From contig NZ_QHJH01000004.1 of NCBI RefSeq assembly GCF_003947455.1, positions 52,984 to 116,983 of the forward strand: a stretch of DNA of 64,000 nucleotides, given 5' to 3'. The position numbers were made by a program, and so were the translations under genes. This DNA comes from Streptomyces sp. WAC 04229 (GTDB lineage: Bacteria; Actinomycetota; Actinomycetes; Streptomycetales; Streptomycetaceae). A model generated the notes under the pieces. That model was not told the origin of the DNA and ran no database searches. It saw nothing but the letters and a program-made list of their open reading frames with translations. Position 1 is the stretch's first letter, and the number at the start of each line of letters is the position of its first letter. Below, in pieces: positions 52,630 through 60,806 of the stretch.

Positions 52630-52662
52630 GCGCAAGCCTCTTGCAGAGGCTTGCGCTAGTCT
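52630..52662 (+). promoter_or_regulatory. LacI-2 promoter with near-perfect operator
   Basis: GCGCAAGCCTC (52630-52640) and GAGGCTTGCGC (52646-52656) are exact inverted arms around TTGCA, the best operator in the window. TAGTCT at 52657-52662 is a -10-like element seven bases before GTG 52670, again suggesting leaderless expression and autorepression. Confidence 0.65.
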
Positions 52663-52669
52663 TGCGTTT

Positions 52670-53683
52670 GTGACGCGACGACTTGCTCAGGTGGCGAAGA
52701 AGGTTGGGGTCAGCGAGGCCACGGTCAGCCGGGTGCTCAACGGCAAGCCCGGGGTCTCCGACGCGACCCGGCAGGCCGTGCTCAGCGCATTGGACGTCCT
52801 CGGCTACGAGCGGCCCACCCAACTGCGGGGCGAGAGAGCGAGGCTCGTGGGGCTGGTGCTGCCGGAACTCCAGAACCCGATCTTCCCCGCGTTCGCCGAG
52901 GTCATCGGCGGTGCGCTCGCCCAGCAGGGGCTGACACCGGTGCTGTGCACCCAGACCAAGGGCGGCGTCTCCGAGGCCGACTACGTCGAGCTGCTGCTCC
53001 AGCAGCAGGTCTCCGGCGTCGTCTTCGCCGGCGGCGGTCTGTTCGCGCAGGCGGACGCCCCGCACGACCACTACCGGCTGCTCGCCGAGCGCAACATCCC
53101 CGTCGTGCTCATCAACGCCTCCATCCCGGATCTGGACTTCCCGTGCATCGCGTGCGACGACGCGGTGGCCGTGGAGCAGTCCTGGCGGCACCTTGCATCC
53201 CTGGGCCACGAGCGCATCGGCCTGGTACTCGGCCCGTCCGACCACATCCCGTCCCGCAGGAAACTCGCCGCGGCCCGGGAAGCGGCCGCGGCCGCGCACG
53301 CCGAACTGCCGGACGAGTTCGTGGAACGCGCCATGTTCTCCCTGGAAGGCGGCCAGGCCGCCGCCACCCGCCTCCTGGAGCGCGGCGTCACCGGCATCAT
53401 CTGCGCCAGCGACCCCCTCGCCCTCGGCGCCGTCCGCGCCGCCCGACGACGCGCACTCCACGTCCCCCACGACGTCTCCGTCATCGGCTACGACGACTCC
53501 GCCTTCATGACCTGCACCGAACCACCCCTCACCACCGTCCGCCAACCCATCGAAGCCATGGGACGCGCCGCCGTCGACCTCCTCTGCGCCCAGATCCAAG
53601 GCACCGAAGTCCCGCACAGGGAGCTGCTCTTCGAACCGGAACTCGTGGTTCGGGGCTCCACCGCGCAGGTTGGGGCCCGGTAG
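52670..53683 (+). CDS. LacI/MalR-family repressor, copy 2
   Basis: 337 residues with the same HTH, hinge and effector domain as the protein from 47021. The first 110 or so bases and the last 480 bases of the two genes are nearly identical, while the middle shows many silent changes, a pattern expected from gene conversion. The product ends RGSTAQVGAR rather than RGSTAQPSAD. It heads the sugar importer genes and is preceded by a 27-bp palindromic operator. Because the HTH sequences are identical, both copies should bind the same sites. Confidence 0.9.
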   Translation: MTRRLAQVAKKVGVSEATVSRVLNGKPGVSDATRQAVLSALDVLGYERPTQLRGERARLVGLVLPELQNPIFPAFAEVIGGALAQQGLTPVLCTQTKGGVSEADYVELLLQQQVSGVVFAGGGLFAQADAPHDHYRLLAERNIPVVLINASIPDLDFPCIACDDAVAVEQSWRHLASLGHERIGLVLGPSDHIPSRRKLAAAREAAAAAHAELPDEFVERAMFSLEGGQAAATRLLERGVTGIICASDPLALGAVRAARRRALHVPHDVSVIGYDDSAFMTCTEPPLTTVRQPIEAMGRAAVDLLCAQIQGTEVPHRELLFEPELVVRGSTAQVGAR

Positions 53684-53834
53684 CGGATCCTCAACTTCTT
53701 CGGTCGACTGTCAAGCAATTACGAAATCAGCGCGAGATATTGCGTTCACTTGTTCGCGGTGGTTGAGTGAGCGGCGCCCCACAACGCATCGGCGGTGGGG
53801 CGCCTTCCACGTTCATGCCCGAAGGGGACCACCC

Positions 53835-55250
53835 ATGAGAAGTGCTCGGTTCCGCCGTACTCGCCGTGCCGGCGCCATCACGCTCGTCTCCGCTCTCACC
53901 CTGACCGCTCTGGCCGCCTGCGGCACGAGCAGCAGTGACGACGGCGGCGGTTCCGAAGGCGGCAGCGGGTCCTCCGACCCGGCTGCTCCGCTGGACCCGA
54001 AGACCAAGGTCACGATCACCATCGACTGCATGCCGCCGACGGCGAAGGCGGCCGAGCTGAAGGAGTGGAAGGAGGACGTCAAGGAGTTCAACAAGACCTA
54101 CCCCAACGTCACCATCGAGGGCCGCTCCACCCCCGGCCAGTGCCTGGAGCCGCCGCGCTTCACCGCGATGCTCAAGGCCAAGTCGCAGCCCGACGTCTTC
54201 TACACGTACTTCACCGACCTGCCGCAGGTGCTGGACAACGACGGCGCCGAGGACATCACGGCGTACGTCAACGACAAGACCGTCCCCGCCCTCAAGGACA
54301 TCGACCCGAACGTCCTGGGCTCGCTGAAGCACGAGAACAAGCTCTACGGGCTGCCCACCAGCAACTACACCATGGGCCTGCTGATCAACCGCAAGCTCTT
54401 CGAGAAGGCCGGACTCGACCCGGACAACCCGCCGCGCACCTGGGACGAGGTCCGCACCGCCGCGAAGAGGATCGCCGGTCTGGGCGACGGCATCGCCGGC
54501 TTCGGCGAGTACAGCGCGGGCAACACCGGTGGCTGGCACTTCACCGCCCAGATGTACAGCCGTGGCGCCCAGGTCGTCGACGAGAGCGGCAAGAAGGCCG
54601 CGTTCAACAACGAGACGGGCAAGCAGGTCGCCGAGAACCTCCACGCCATGCGCTGGGAGGACGAGAGCATGGGCAAGACCCAGCTGCTCAAGTGGGGCGA
54701 CCTCCAGAAGCAGATCGCCACCGACAAGCTCGGCATGTTCCTCGCCGCGCCGGACGACATCACCTACATGGTCCAGCAACTCGGCGCGGACTACGAGAAC
54801 TTCGGCATGGGCCCGATCCCGGGTGAGAAGAACACCCTGGCCGGCGGCAACAGCTACATGATCAAGAAGGGGATCTCCGCCGACAAGATCAAGGCGGCCG
54901 TCGCCTGGCTGAACTTCCAGAACCTCACCGTCGGTGAGGGGCAGTTCAACTGGGCCCGCAAGAAGACCGACAAGCTCCCGGTCGGCCTCCCGCAGCCCAA
55001 CTTCTGGCTGAACGAGTCCAAGACGAAGGACGACGCGGCCCGGATCGAGCACGCCACGATGCCGGTCGAGAACTTCAAGACCTTCATGGACAACCCGGTG
55101 CCGGGCATGGCCGAGCCGCCGAAGGCGCAGGAGGTCTACAAGGTCCTGGACAACGTGATGTCCGGCATCCTCACCAACGAGGACGCCGACATCGACAAGC
55201 TGCTCTCCAGCGCGGAGAAGCAGGTCGACCAGGTTCTGGCCACGCAGTGA
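53835..55250 (+). CDS. Sugar ABC transporter substrate-binding lipoprotein
   Basis: 471 residues, MalE/family-1 extracellular binding protein. Signal and lipobox LAACGTS give a lipid-anchored Cys near residue 29, followed by a Gly/Ser linker. The bilobed core includes VTITIDCMPPTAKAAELKEW, QPDVFYTYFTD, LYGLPTSNYTMGLLINRKLF and FGMGPIPGEKNTLAGGNSYM. Several Trp residues (WHFTAQ, WEDES, WLNFQN) suit oligosaccharide stacking. ATG at 53835 follows an AGGGGA site. Next to GH87 and alpha-glucosidase genes, the ligand is probably an alpha-glucan oligosaccharide. No ATPase gene is present; a shared MsiK-type ATPase encoded elsewhere is usual in Streptomyces. Confidence 0.9.
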   Translation: MRSARFRRTRRAGAITLVSALTLTALAACGTSSSDDGGGSEGGSGSSDPAAPLDPKTKVTITIDCMPPTAKAAELKEWKEDVKEFNKTYPNVTIEGRSTPGQCLEPPRFTAMLKAKSQPDVFYTYFTDLPQVLDNDGAEDITAYVNDKTVPALKDIDPNVLGSLKHENKLYGLPTSNYTMGLLINRKLFEKAGLDPDNPPRTWDEVRTAAKRIAGLGDGIAGFGEYSAGNTGGWHFTAQMYSRGAQVVDESGKKAAFNNETGKQVAENLHAMRWEDESMGKTQLLKWGDLQKQIATDKLGMFLAAPDDITYMVQQLGADYENFGMGPIPGEKNTLAGGNSYMIKKGISADKIKAAVAWLNFQNLTVGEGQFNWARKKTDKLPVGLPQPNFWLNESKTKDDAARIEHATMPVENFKTFMDNPVPGMAEPPKAQEVYKVLDNVMSGILTNEDADIDKLLSSAEKQVDQVLATQ

Positions 55251-55260
55251 CCGGCTCCCT

Positions 55261-55286
55261 CGGGGGGCGGGCCGCACCGCCCCCCG
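55261..55286 (+). terminator. GC-rich hairpin between binding-protein and permease genes
   Basis: A ten-base stem CGGGGGGCGG/CCGCCCCCCG with loop GCCGCA. Such hairpins after binding-protein genes partly terminate or stabilise mRNA, giving more binding protein than permease. Confidence 0.6.
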
Positions 55287-55317
55287 GGGCCCATGAGATC
55301 AGCCCCAAGGAGCGACG

Positions 55318-56277
55318 ATGTCGGCCCCCAGCCTGACCCCGAGCAAGGCGGCGAGAGCCCGCCACGCCCAGCCGCCGGTGGACGGCCCGCCCCCGCGCGG
55401 CGGGTCCTTCGGCAGGAGCCTGAAGCGCAACCTCGCCGCGCACGGCTTCCTGATCGGAGCGGTCCTCTGCTTCGCGTTCTTCTCCTGGTATCCGATGGTC
55501 CGGGAGTTCCTCCTCGCCTTCCAGAAGACGGACCAGGGCGAGGTCTCCTGGGTCGGCCTGGACAACCTGCGAACGGTCTTCAACGACCCGGCCTTCTGGC
55601 AGGCGTGGCGCAACACGCTGCTGTTCACCGTGCTGGCCCTGGTCCTCGGCTTCGCGGTGCCGTTCGTCGTCGCGCTCGTCATCAACGAACTCAGGCACGG
55701 CAAGGGGTACCTGCGGCTGCTGGTCTACCTGCCGGTGATGCTCCCGCCGGTCGCCGCGGTCCTGCTCTTCAAGTACCTGTACGACCCCGGCTACGGGCTG
55801 CTCAACGAACTGCTCGGCTCCGTCGGGCTGCCCGAGCAGCAGTGGCTCCAGGACCCCGGCCTCTCCATGCTGTCCGTGGTCATCGCGTCGACGTGGATGA
55901 ACATGGGCGGCGCGGCGCTCATCTACCTCGCCGCGCTCCAGGGCATCCCGGGCGAGCTGTACGAGGCGGCGGAGCTGGACGGGGCCGGACTGCTGCGCAA
56001 GGTCTGGCACGTGACGATCCCGCAGACGCGGCTCATCCTCTCGCTGATGCTGCTGATGCAGATCATCGCCACCATGCAGGTCTTCGTGGAGCCCTTCCTG
56101 CTCACCGGAGGGGCCGGGCCGGAGGGCTCGACCACCACCGTCGTCTACCTCATCTACCAGTACGCCTTCAACTTCAACAACTACGGCGCCGCGGCGGCCC
56201 TCGGCCTGCTGCTCCTCGTGCTGCTGGCCGGTTTCTCGGCGGCGTACGTGAAGCTCAACCGCGCCGAGGACGAGTAG
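55318..56277 (+). CDS. Sugar ABC transporter permease (MalF-type)
   Basis: 319 residues with six membrane helices after a 35-residue cytoplasmic leader. The binding-protein-dependent transport motif is EAAELDGAGLLRKVWHVTIP, which docks the ATPase. Helices include GFLIGAVLCFAFFSWYPMV and LLVYLPVMLPPVAAVLLFKY. ATG at 55318 follows AAGGAG. It forms the channel with the next permease. Confidence 0.9.
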   Translation: MSAPSLTPSKAARARHAQPPVDGPPPRGGSFGRSLKRNLAAHGFLIGAVLCFAFFSWYPMVREFLLAFQKTDQGEVSWVGLDNLRTVFNDPAFWQAWRNTLLFTVLALVLGFAVPFVVALVINELRHGKGYLRLLVYLPVMLPPVAAVLLFKYLYDPGYGLLNELLGSVGLPEQQWLQDPGLSMLSVVIASTWMNMGGAALIYLAALQGIPGELYEAAELDGAGLLRKVWHVTIPQTRLILSLMLLMQIIATMQVFVEPFLLTGGAGPEGSTTTVVYLIYQYAFNFNNYGAAAALGLLLLVLLAGFSAAYVKLNRAEDE

Positions 56278-56294
56278 GCCGGGGGAATCCACCG

Positions 56295-57170
56295 ATGTCC
56301 ACACGCACGCTCATCTCGCCGGCCCAGCTCGCCCGGCCCCGCGGCAAGGTCCTCTACTGGGTGACGTTCGGCGGTGTGATCACGCTGTTCACCGTGGTCT
56401 TCCTGGGCCCCATGTACTGGATGGTCTCCAGCGGGTTCAAGGACACCCAGGAGGTCGTCCGGACGCCGCCGACGCTGGTCCCCGAGTCCTTCGAACCGGA
56501 CAACTACTCGCAGGCCTGGAACGTCATGGACCTGGCCGGCCTGCTGGGGAACACGCTGTACTACGCGTTCGGCGCGCTCGCCTTCCAGCTGGTGCTCGAC
56601 GTTGCGGCGGCCTACTCGCTGTCCAAGCTCCGGCCGGTCTTCGGCAAGGCCATCCTCGGCATGATGCTGGCGACGCTGATGATCCCGGCGACCGTCCTGG
56701 TCGTGCCGCAGTACCTGACGGTGCTCGACGTGCCGATCTTCGAACGCAACCTGCTGAACACGCCGTGGGCGATCTGGCTGCCCTCGGTGACCAACGCCTT
56801 CAACATCTTCCTCCTGAAGCGGTTCTTCGACTCGATCCCCAGGGAACTGCTCGACGCCGCCTCGATGGACGGCGCCTCCCCGATGCGCACCCTCCGGTCG
56901 ATCGTCCTGCCGATCTCGCGGCCGATCCTCGGCGTGGTGTCCATCTTCGCGATCGTGGGCGTCTGGAAGGACTTCCTGTGGCCCATGCTGACCCTGCCCG
57001 ACCCGGCCAGGCAGACCCTGAACGTGGGGATCTACTCGCTGTCCAACGGTGTGCCCGTCAACGTGCTGATCGCCGCGCTGACCATGGCCTCACTGCCCAC
57101 GCTCATCATCTTCCTGATCTTCCAGCGCAACATCATGAGCGGACTCACCGCCGGAGGGCTCAAGGGCTGA
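56295..57170 (+). CDS. Sugar ABC transporter permease (MalG-type)
   Basis: 291 residues, six helices, with the coupling motif LLDAASMDGASPMRTLRSIVLPI. WYxMVSSGFK-like MYWMVSSGFKDTQEV near the N-terminus and the ending FQRNIMSGLTAGGLKG are characteristic of the MalG/carbohydrate family. It starts 17 bases after the first permease stop, with GGGGGAA upstream. Confidence 0.9.
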   Translation: MSTRTLISPAQLARPRGKVLYWVTFGGVITLFTVVFLGPMYWMVSSGFKDTQEVVRTPPTLVPESFEPDNYSQAWNVMDLAGLLGNTLYYAFGALAFQLVLDVAAAYSLSKLRPVFGKAILGMMLATLMIPATVLVVPQYLTVLDVPIFERNLLNTPWAIWLPSVTNAFNIFLLKRFFDSIPRELLDAASMDGASPMRTLRSIVLPISRPILGVVSIFAIVGVWKDFLWPMLTLPDPARQTLNVGIYSLSNGVPVNVLIAALTMASLPTLIIFLIFQRNIMSGLTAGGLKG

Positions 57171-57301
57171 GGCACCGCGCCCCGCCCTCCTCCTCTTCCG
57201 ACCCGCCGGCTCGTCCCGTCAGCCTTCGCCGCCGGCCCGTCCGACGCCCCGCACTGTCCGGGCCGGCGGCGAAGATCCACCCTGCCCGAAAGGACCGTCA
57301 C

Positions 57302-58906
57302 GTGGCAGCCCCCACCTCGCACCGCACCGAAGACTGGTGGCGCGACGCCGTCATCTACCAGGTGTACCCCCGCAGTTTCGCCGACGGCGACGGCGACGGC
57401 ACCGGTGACCTCGCGGGCGTCCGAGCGCGACTGCCCTACCTCGCCGAACTCGGGGTCGACGCCGTCTGGTTCACGCCCTGGTACGTCTCCCCGCTCGTCG
57501 ACGGCGGCTACGACGTCGCCGACTACCGCACCATCGACCCGGCCTTCGGCACCCTCGGCGAGGCCGAGAAACTCATCGCCGAGGCACGGGAGATGGGCAT
57601 CCGCACCATCGTCGACATCGTGCCCAACCACGTCTCCGACCAGCACGCGTGGTTCCGGGCGGCGCTGGCCGCCGGTCCGGGCAGCGCGGAGCGGGAGCGG
57701 TTCCACTTCCGGCCGGGCCGCGGCGAGAACGGTGAACTGCCCCCCAACGACTGGCCCTCCCAGTTCTCCGGCCGCACCTGGACCCGGGTGCCGGACGGCG
57801 AGTGGTACCTGCACCTGTTCACGCCGGAGCAGCCCGACCTCAACTGGGCCCATCCGGAGGTGCGCCGGGAGCACGAGGAGATCCTGCGGTTCTGGTTCGA
57901 GCGCGGGGTGGCCGGCGTCCGCATCGACTCCGCCGCGCTGCTCGCCAAGGACCCCGCGCTGGCGGACTTCGTGGAGGGCGTCGACCCGCACCCGTACATC
58001 GACCAGGACGAGCTGCACGACATCTACCGCTCCTGGCGGACCGTCGCCGACGAGTACGGGGGCGTCTTCGTGGGCGAGGTGTGGCTGCCCGACGCCGAAC
58101 GCTTCGCGCGCTATCTGCGGCCCGACGAACTGCACACGGCCTTCAACTTCAACTTCCTGTCCTGCCCCTGGGACGCGGGACAGCTGCGGCGCACCATCGA
58201 CGACACGCTGGCCGAGCACGCTCCGGTCGGCGCCCCCGCCACCTGGGTGCTGTGCAATCACGACGTGACCCGGACGGTGACCCGGTACGGCCGCGAGGAC
58301 ACCGGATTCGACTTCGCCAAGAAGGCGTTCGGGACCCCGACCGACCCGGCCCTCGGCACCCGGCGCGCCCGCGCGGCCGCCCTGCTCACGCTGGCCCTGC
58401 CGGGATCCGTCTACCTGTACCAGGGGGAGGAACTCGGCCTGCCCGAGGCCGACGTCCCGCGCGGGAGCATCCAGGACCCGATGCACTTCCGCTCCGGCGG
58501 CACCGATCCGGGCCGGGACGGCTGCCGGGTACCGCTGCCCTGGGCGGCCGACGCCCCGTACTGCGGTTTCGGCTCCGAGAACGAGCCCTGGCTGCCGCAG
58601 CCGGAGGGCTGGGCGCGGTACGCGGCGGACCGGCAGGCCGCGGACCCGGGGTCGATGCTGGCGCTCTACCGCGAGGCGCTGCGTCTGCGGCGCTCCACCG
58701 AGGGCTTCGGTGACGGTCCGCTGGACTGGCTGCCCGCCCCCGACGGCGTCCTCGCGTTCCGTCGCCCCGGCGGTCTGGTGTGCGTGGTCAACCTGTCGGC
58801 CGCCCCGGTCGAGCTGCCCGCGCACCGCTCCCTGCTGCTCGCCAGCCGGCCGCTGGACGAGGACGGCCGGCTGCCCGTCGACACGGCGGTGTGGCTGCGC
58901 GGCTGA
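57302..58906 (+). CDS. Intracellular GH13 alpha-glucosidase
   Basis: 534 residues, no signal peptide. DWWRDAVIYQVYPRSFADGD opens the oligo-1,6-glucosidase/alpha-glucosidase subfamily of GH13. Catalytic residues are Asp209 in VAGVRIDSA, Glu259 in VGEVW and Asp321 in LCNHDVTR; VDIVPNHVS is region I. It would hydrolyse imported alpha-gluco-oligosaccharides to glucose in the cytoplasm. GTG at 57302 has AAGGA about eight bases upstream. Last of the LacI-importer-glucosidase series, the same order as in maltodextrin (malR-EFG-aglA) loci. Confidence 0.92.
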   Translation: MAAPTSHRTEDWWRDAVIYQVYPRSFADGDGDGTGDLAGVRARLPYLAELGVDAVWFTPWYVSPLVDGGYDVADYRTIDPAFGTLGEAEKLIAEAREMGIRTIVDIVPNHVSDQHAWFRAALAAGPGSAERERFHFRPGRGENGELPPNDWPSQFSGRTWTRVPDGEWYLHLFTPEQPDLNWAHPEVRREHEEILRFWFERGVAGVRIDSAALLAKDPALADFVEGVDPHPYIDQDELHDIYRSWRTVADEYGGVFVGEVWLPDAERFARYLRPDELHTAFNFNFLSCPWDAGQLRRTIDDTLAEHAPVGAPATWVLCNHDVTRTVTRYGREDTGFDFAKKAFGTPTDPALGTRRARAAALLTLALPGSVYLYQGEELGLPEADVPRGSIQDPMHFRSGGTDPGRDGCRVPLPWAADAPYCGFGSENEPWLPQPEGWARYAADRQAADPGSMLALYREALRLRRSTEGFGDGPLDWLPAPDGVLAFRRPGGLVCVVNLSAAPVELPAHRSLLLASRPLDEDGRLPVDTAVWLRG

Positions 58907-58952
58907 GCCGTCCCGGGCCGGTCCCCCGGTCGGCGCTCCCCCGCCGATCGGG

Positions 58953-58985
58953 GCCTCGCCGTCGCCCCTCGGTCCGGGGCGAGGC
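58953..58985 (+). terminator. Hairpin after alpha-glucosidase gene
   Basis: GCCTCGCC (58953-58960) pairs with GGCGAGGC (58978-58985), with inner CCCC/GGGG complementarity. Probable end of the sugar-uptake transcript. Confidence 0.45.
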
Positions 58986-59021
58986 AGAATCGGGGCAGGA
59001 GGCCGTGGGAGGAGGCGAGGC

Positions 59022-60803
59022 GTGCGGGAGCGACCGTGGCTGAGCGGGGTGCGGCGCCCCCCGAATCCCCTCGTCAGCGGGCACCGGGCGGCGCGGGGGG
59101 CGCTGCGGTCGATGACGGAGGCACTGGGCGCGCGACGCCGGCTGGCCTGGCTGAACGCGGCGGACCTGAGCATCGGCACCACGCTCGACGTGCGGCGGAC
59201 GGCGGAGGAACTGGCCGACTTCGCCGTGCCGGAGCTTGCCGACGGCGCCGCGGTGGACCTGCTGGACTCGGTCCTGCGGTTCCAGGAGGGCGACCGGGTC
59301 CCCGGAGGGGGTGCGCCGCGGCTCAGGGCCATGGCGGTGTCGGAGGTCGAGGGCCTGAACCTCGCGCCCGACCCCGTGGGCGAGCTGTCGGTGCACACCG
59401 CCGACCGGCTGGGGCAGCGGTGCCTCACCACCCGCCGGCCGGTGCTGGTGACCCGGATGACGCGGGCGGACTTCGCCGTGATCGCGCCCTCGCGCGAGTC
59501 GTCGGACATCATGCGCCGGGCGGGCGTCCACTCCTACCTGGCGGTGCCGCTGATCGCCCGCGGGGTGCTGCTGGGGCTCGCCGACTTCGTACGGGCGGGC
59601 CGCCGGGCGCCGTTCAGCCGGACCGACGTGGCCCTGGCCATGGAGCTGGCGTCCAAGGCCGCCGTGTACATCGACAACGCCCGGCTCTACGGGCGCGAGC
59701 GCGAGCACGTGGTGACGCTGCAGCGGGCCCTGCTCCCGCGGTCCAGCCCGAGCACTCCCGGGCTCGACGTGACCTCGTGCTACGACCCGGCGACGGACCC
59801 GGCCGCGGTGGGCGGCGACTGGTTCGACGTGGTCGCGCTGCCCAGCGGGCGAACCGCCCTGATGGTGGGCGACGTGATGGGGCGTGGTCTGGCCGCCGCC
59901 GCGACCATGGGCCGGCTGCGGACGGTGGCCCGGACCCTGATGGCGCTGGACATCGCGCCCGAGCGGCTGCTGGCCCGCCTCGACCTGGCCGCCCGCGACC
60001 TGGAGGAGGACCAGGTCGCCACCTGTCTGTGCGCGGTGTACGACCCGTACGGCGGCACCTTCCGCGTCTCCAGCGCCGGTCACCCGCCGCCGCTGCTGAC
60101 CGGGCCCGACGGTGCCTCCGCGTTCCTGGAGGTACCCGCGGGGGCGCCGCTGGGGGCGGGGGTGATCCCGTACGACGTGGTCGAGCGGCGGGTGCCCGAG
60201 CGGACCCGGCTGACGCTGTTCACGGACGGGCTGGTCAGATCGCGCACGGCCGATCTGGGCACCCAGTTGGAGCGGCTGCGCGTGGCGGTGGGCGAGGGCC
60301 TGCCCGCCGACGGCACCGAATGCCGGGCGGTCGCCGAGCGGATCGGCGGTGACCGGTCGGACGACGCGATCGTCCTGGCGGCCCTCGCCCTTCCGCTCGG
60401 TCCGGAGTGCGACGTGTACGTGCGCCCGCTGCCGCCGGACGGCAAGGCCGCGGGACAGGCCCGTGCGGCGGTGCGCGAGCAGTTGGAGCGGTGGGGTCTG
60501 GAGGAACTGGTCGACACGACGGAGCTGGTGGTCAGCGAGTTGGTCGGCAACGCCCTGCGGTACGGGAACGCCCCGGGTGAACTGCGGCTGCTGCGGCACG
60601 AGCGGCTGTCGGTGGAGGTCTCCGACTCCGGCCCCGACCTGCCGCAGATCCAGCACGCGGACGTGAGCGACGAGAGCGGGCGGGGTCTGCAGCTGATCAA
60701 CATGCTGTGCCGGCGCTGGGGTTCGTGCCGCACCCCTGACGGCAAGGTGGTCTGGGCGGAGCAGGACCTGCCGGTGCGGGCCGGGGTGTCCGGCCCGCGG
60801 TAG
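59022..60803 (+). CDS. GAF-SpoIIE phosphatase-HATPase signalling protein
   Basis: 593 residues: an N-terminal GAF-like sensor (about 50-210; LAVPLIARGVLLGLADFVR), a SpoIIE/PP2C phosphatase (about 225-430; metal Asp in VGGDWFDVVAL and VGDVMGRGLAAAATMG, FTDGLVRSR, DDAIVLAAL), and a C-terminal anti-sigma-type ATPase (about 455-585; ELVVSELVGNALRYG and DESGRGLQLINML). Such proteins dephosphorylate anti-sigma antagonists and phosphorylate partners in sigma-B-like or development switches. GTG at 59022 has GGAGG upstream. No antagonist gene adjoins it. Confidence 0.88.
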   Translation: MRERPWLSGVRRPPNPLVSGHRAARGALRSMTEALGARRRLAWLNAADLSIGTTLDVRRTAEELADFAVPELADGAAVDLLDSVLRFQEGDRVPGGGAPRLRAMAVSEVEGLNLAPDPVGELSVHTADRLGQRCLTTRRPVLVTRMTRADFAVIAPSRESSDIMRRAGVHSYLAVPLIARGVLLGLADFVRAGRRAPFSRTDVALAMELASKAAVYIDNARLYGREREHVVTLQRALLPRSSPSTPGLDVTSCYDPATDPAAVGGDWFDVVALPSGRTALMVGDVMGRGLAAAATMGRLRTVARTLMALDIAPERLLARLDLAARDLEEDQVATCLCAVYDPYGGTFRVSSAGHPPPLLTGPDGASAFLEVPAGAPLGAGVIPYDVVERRVPERTRLTLFTDGLVRSRTADLGTQLERLRVAVGEGLPADGTECRAVAERIGGDRSDDAIVLAALALPLGPECDVYVRPLPPDGKAAGQARAAVREQLERWGLEELVDTTELVVSELVGNALRYGNAPGELRLLRHERLSVEVSDSGPDLPQIQHADVSDESGRGLQLINMLCRRWGSCRTPDGKVVWAEQDLPVRAGVSGPR

Positions 60804-60806
60804 CGG

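Noticed and set aside
50276..53617. 1113-codon leftward open frame
   Set aside because: Antisense to the GH87 and LacI-2 genes; no start signal or domain, and composition reflects inverted GC-rich codons.
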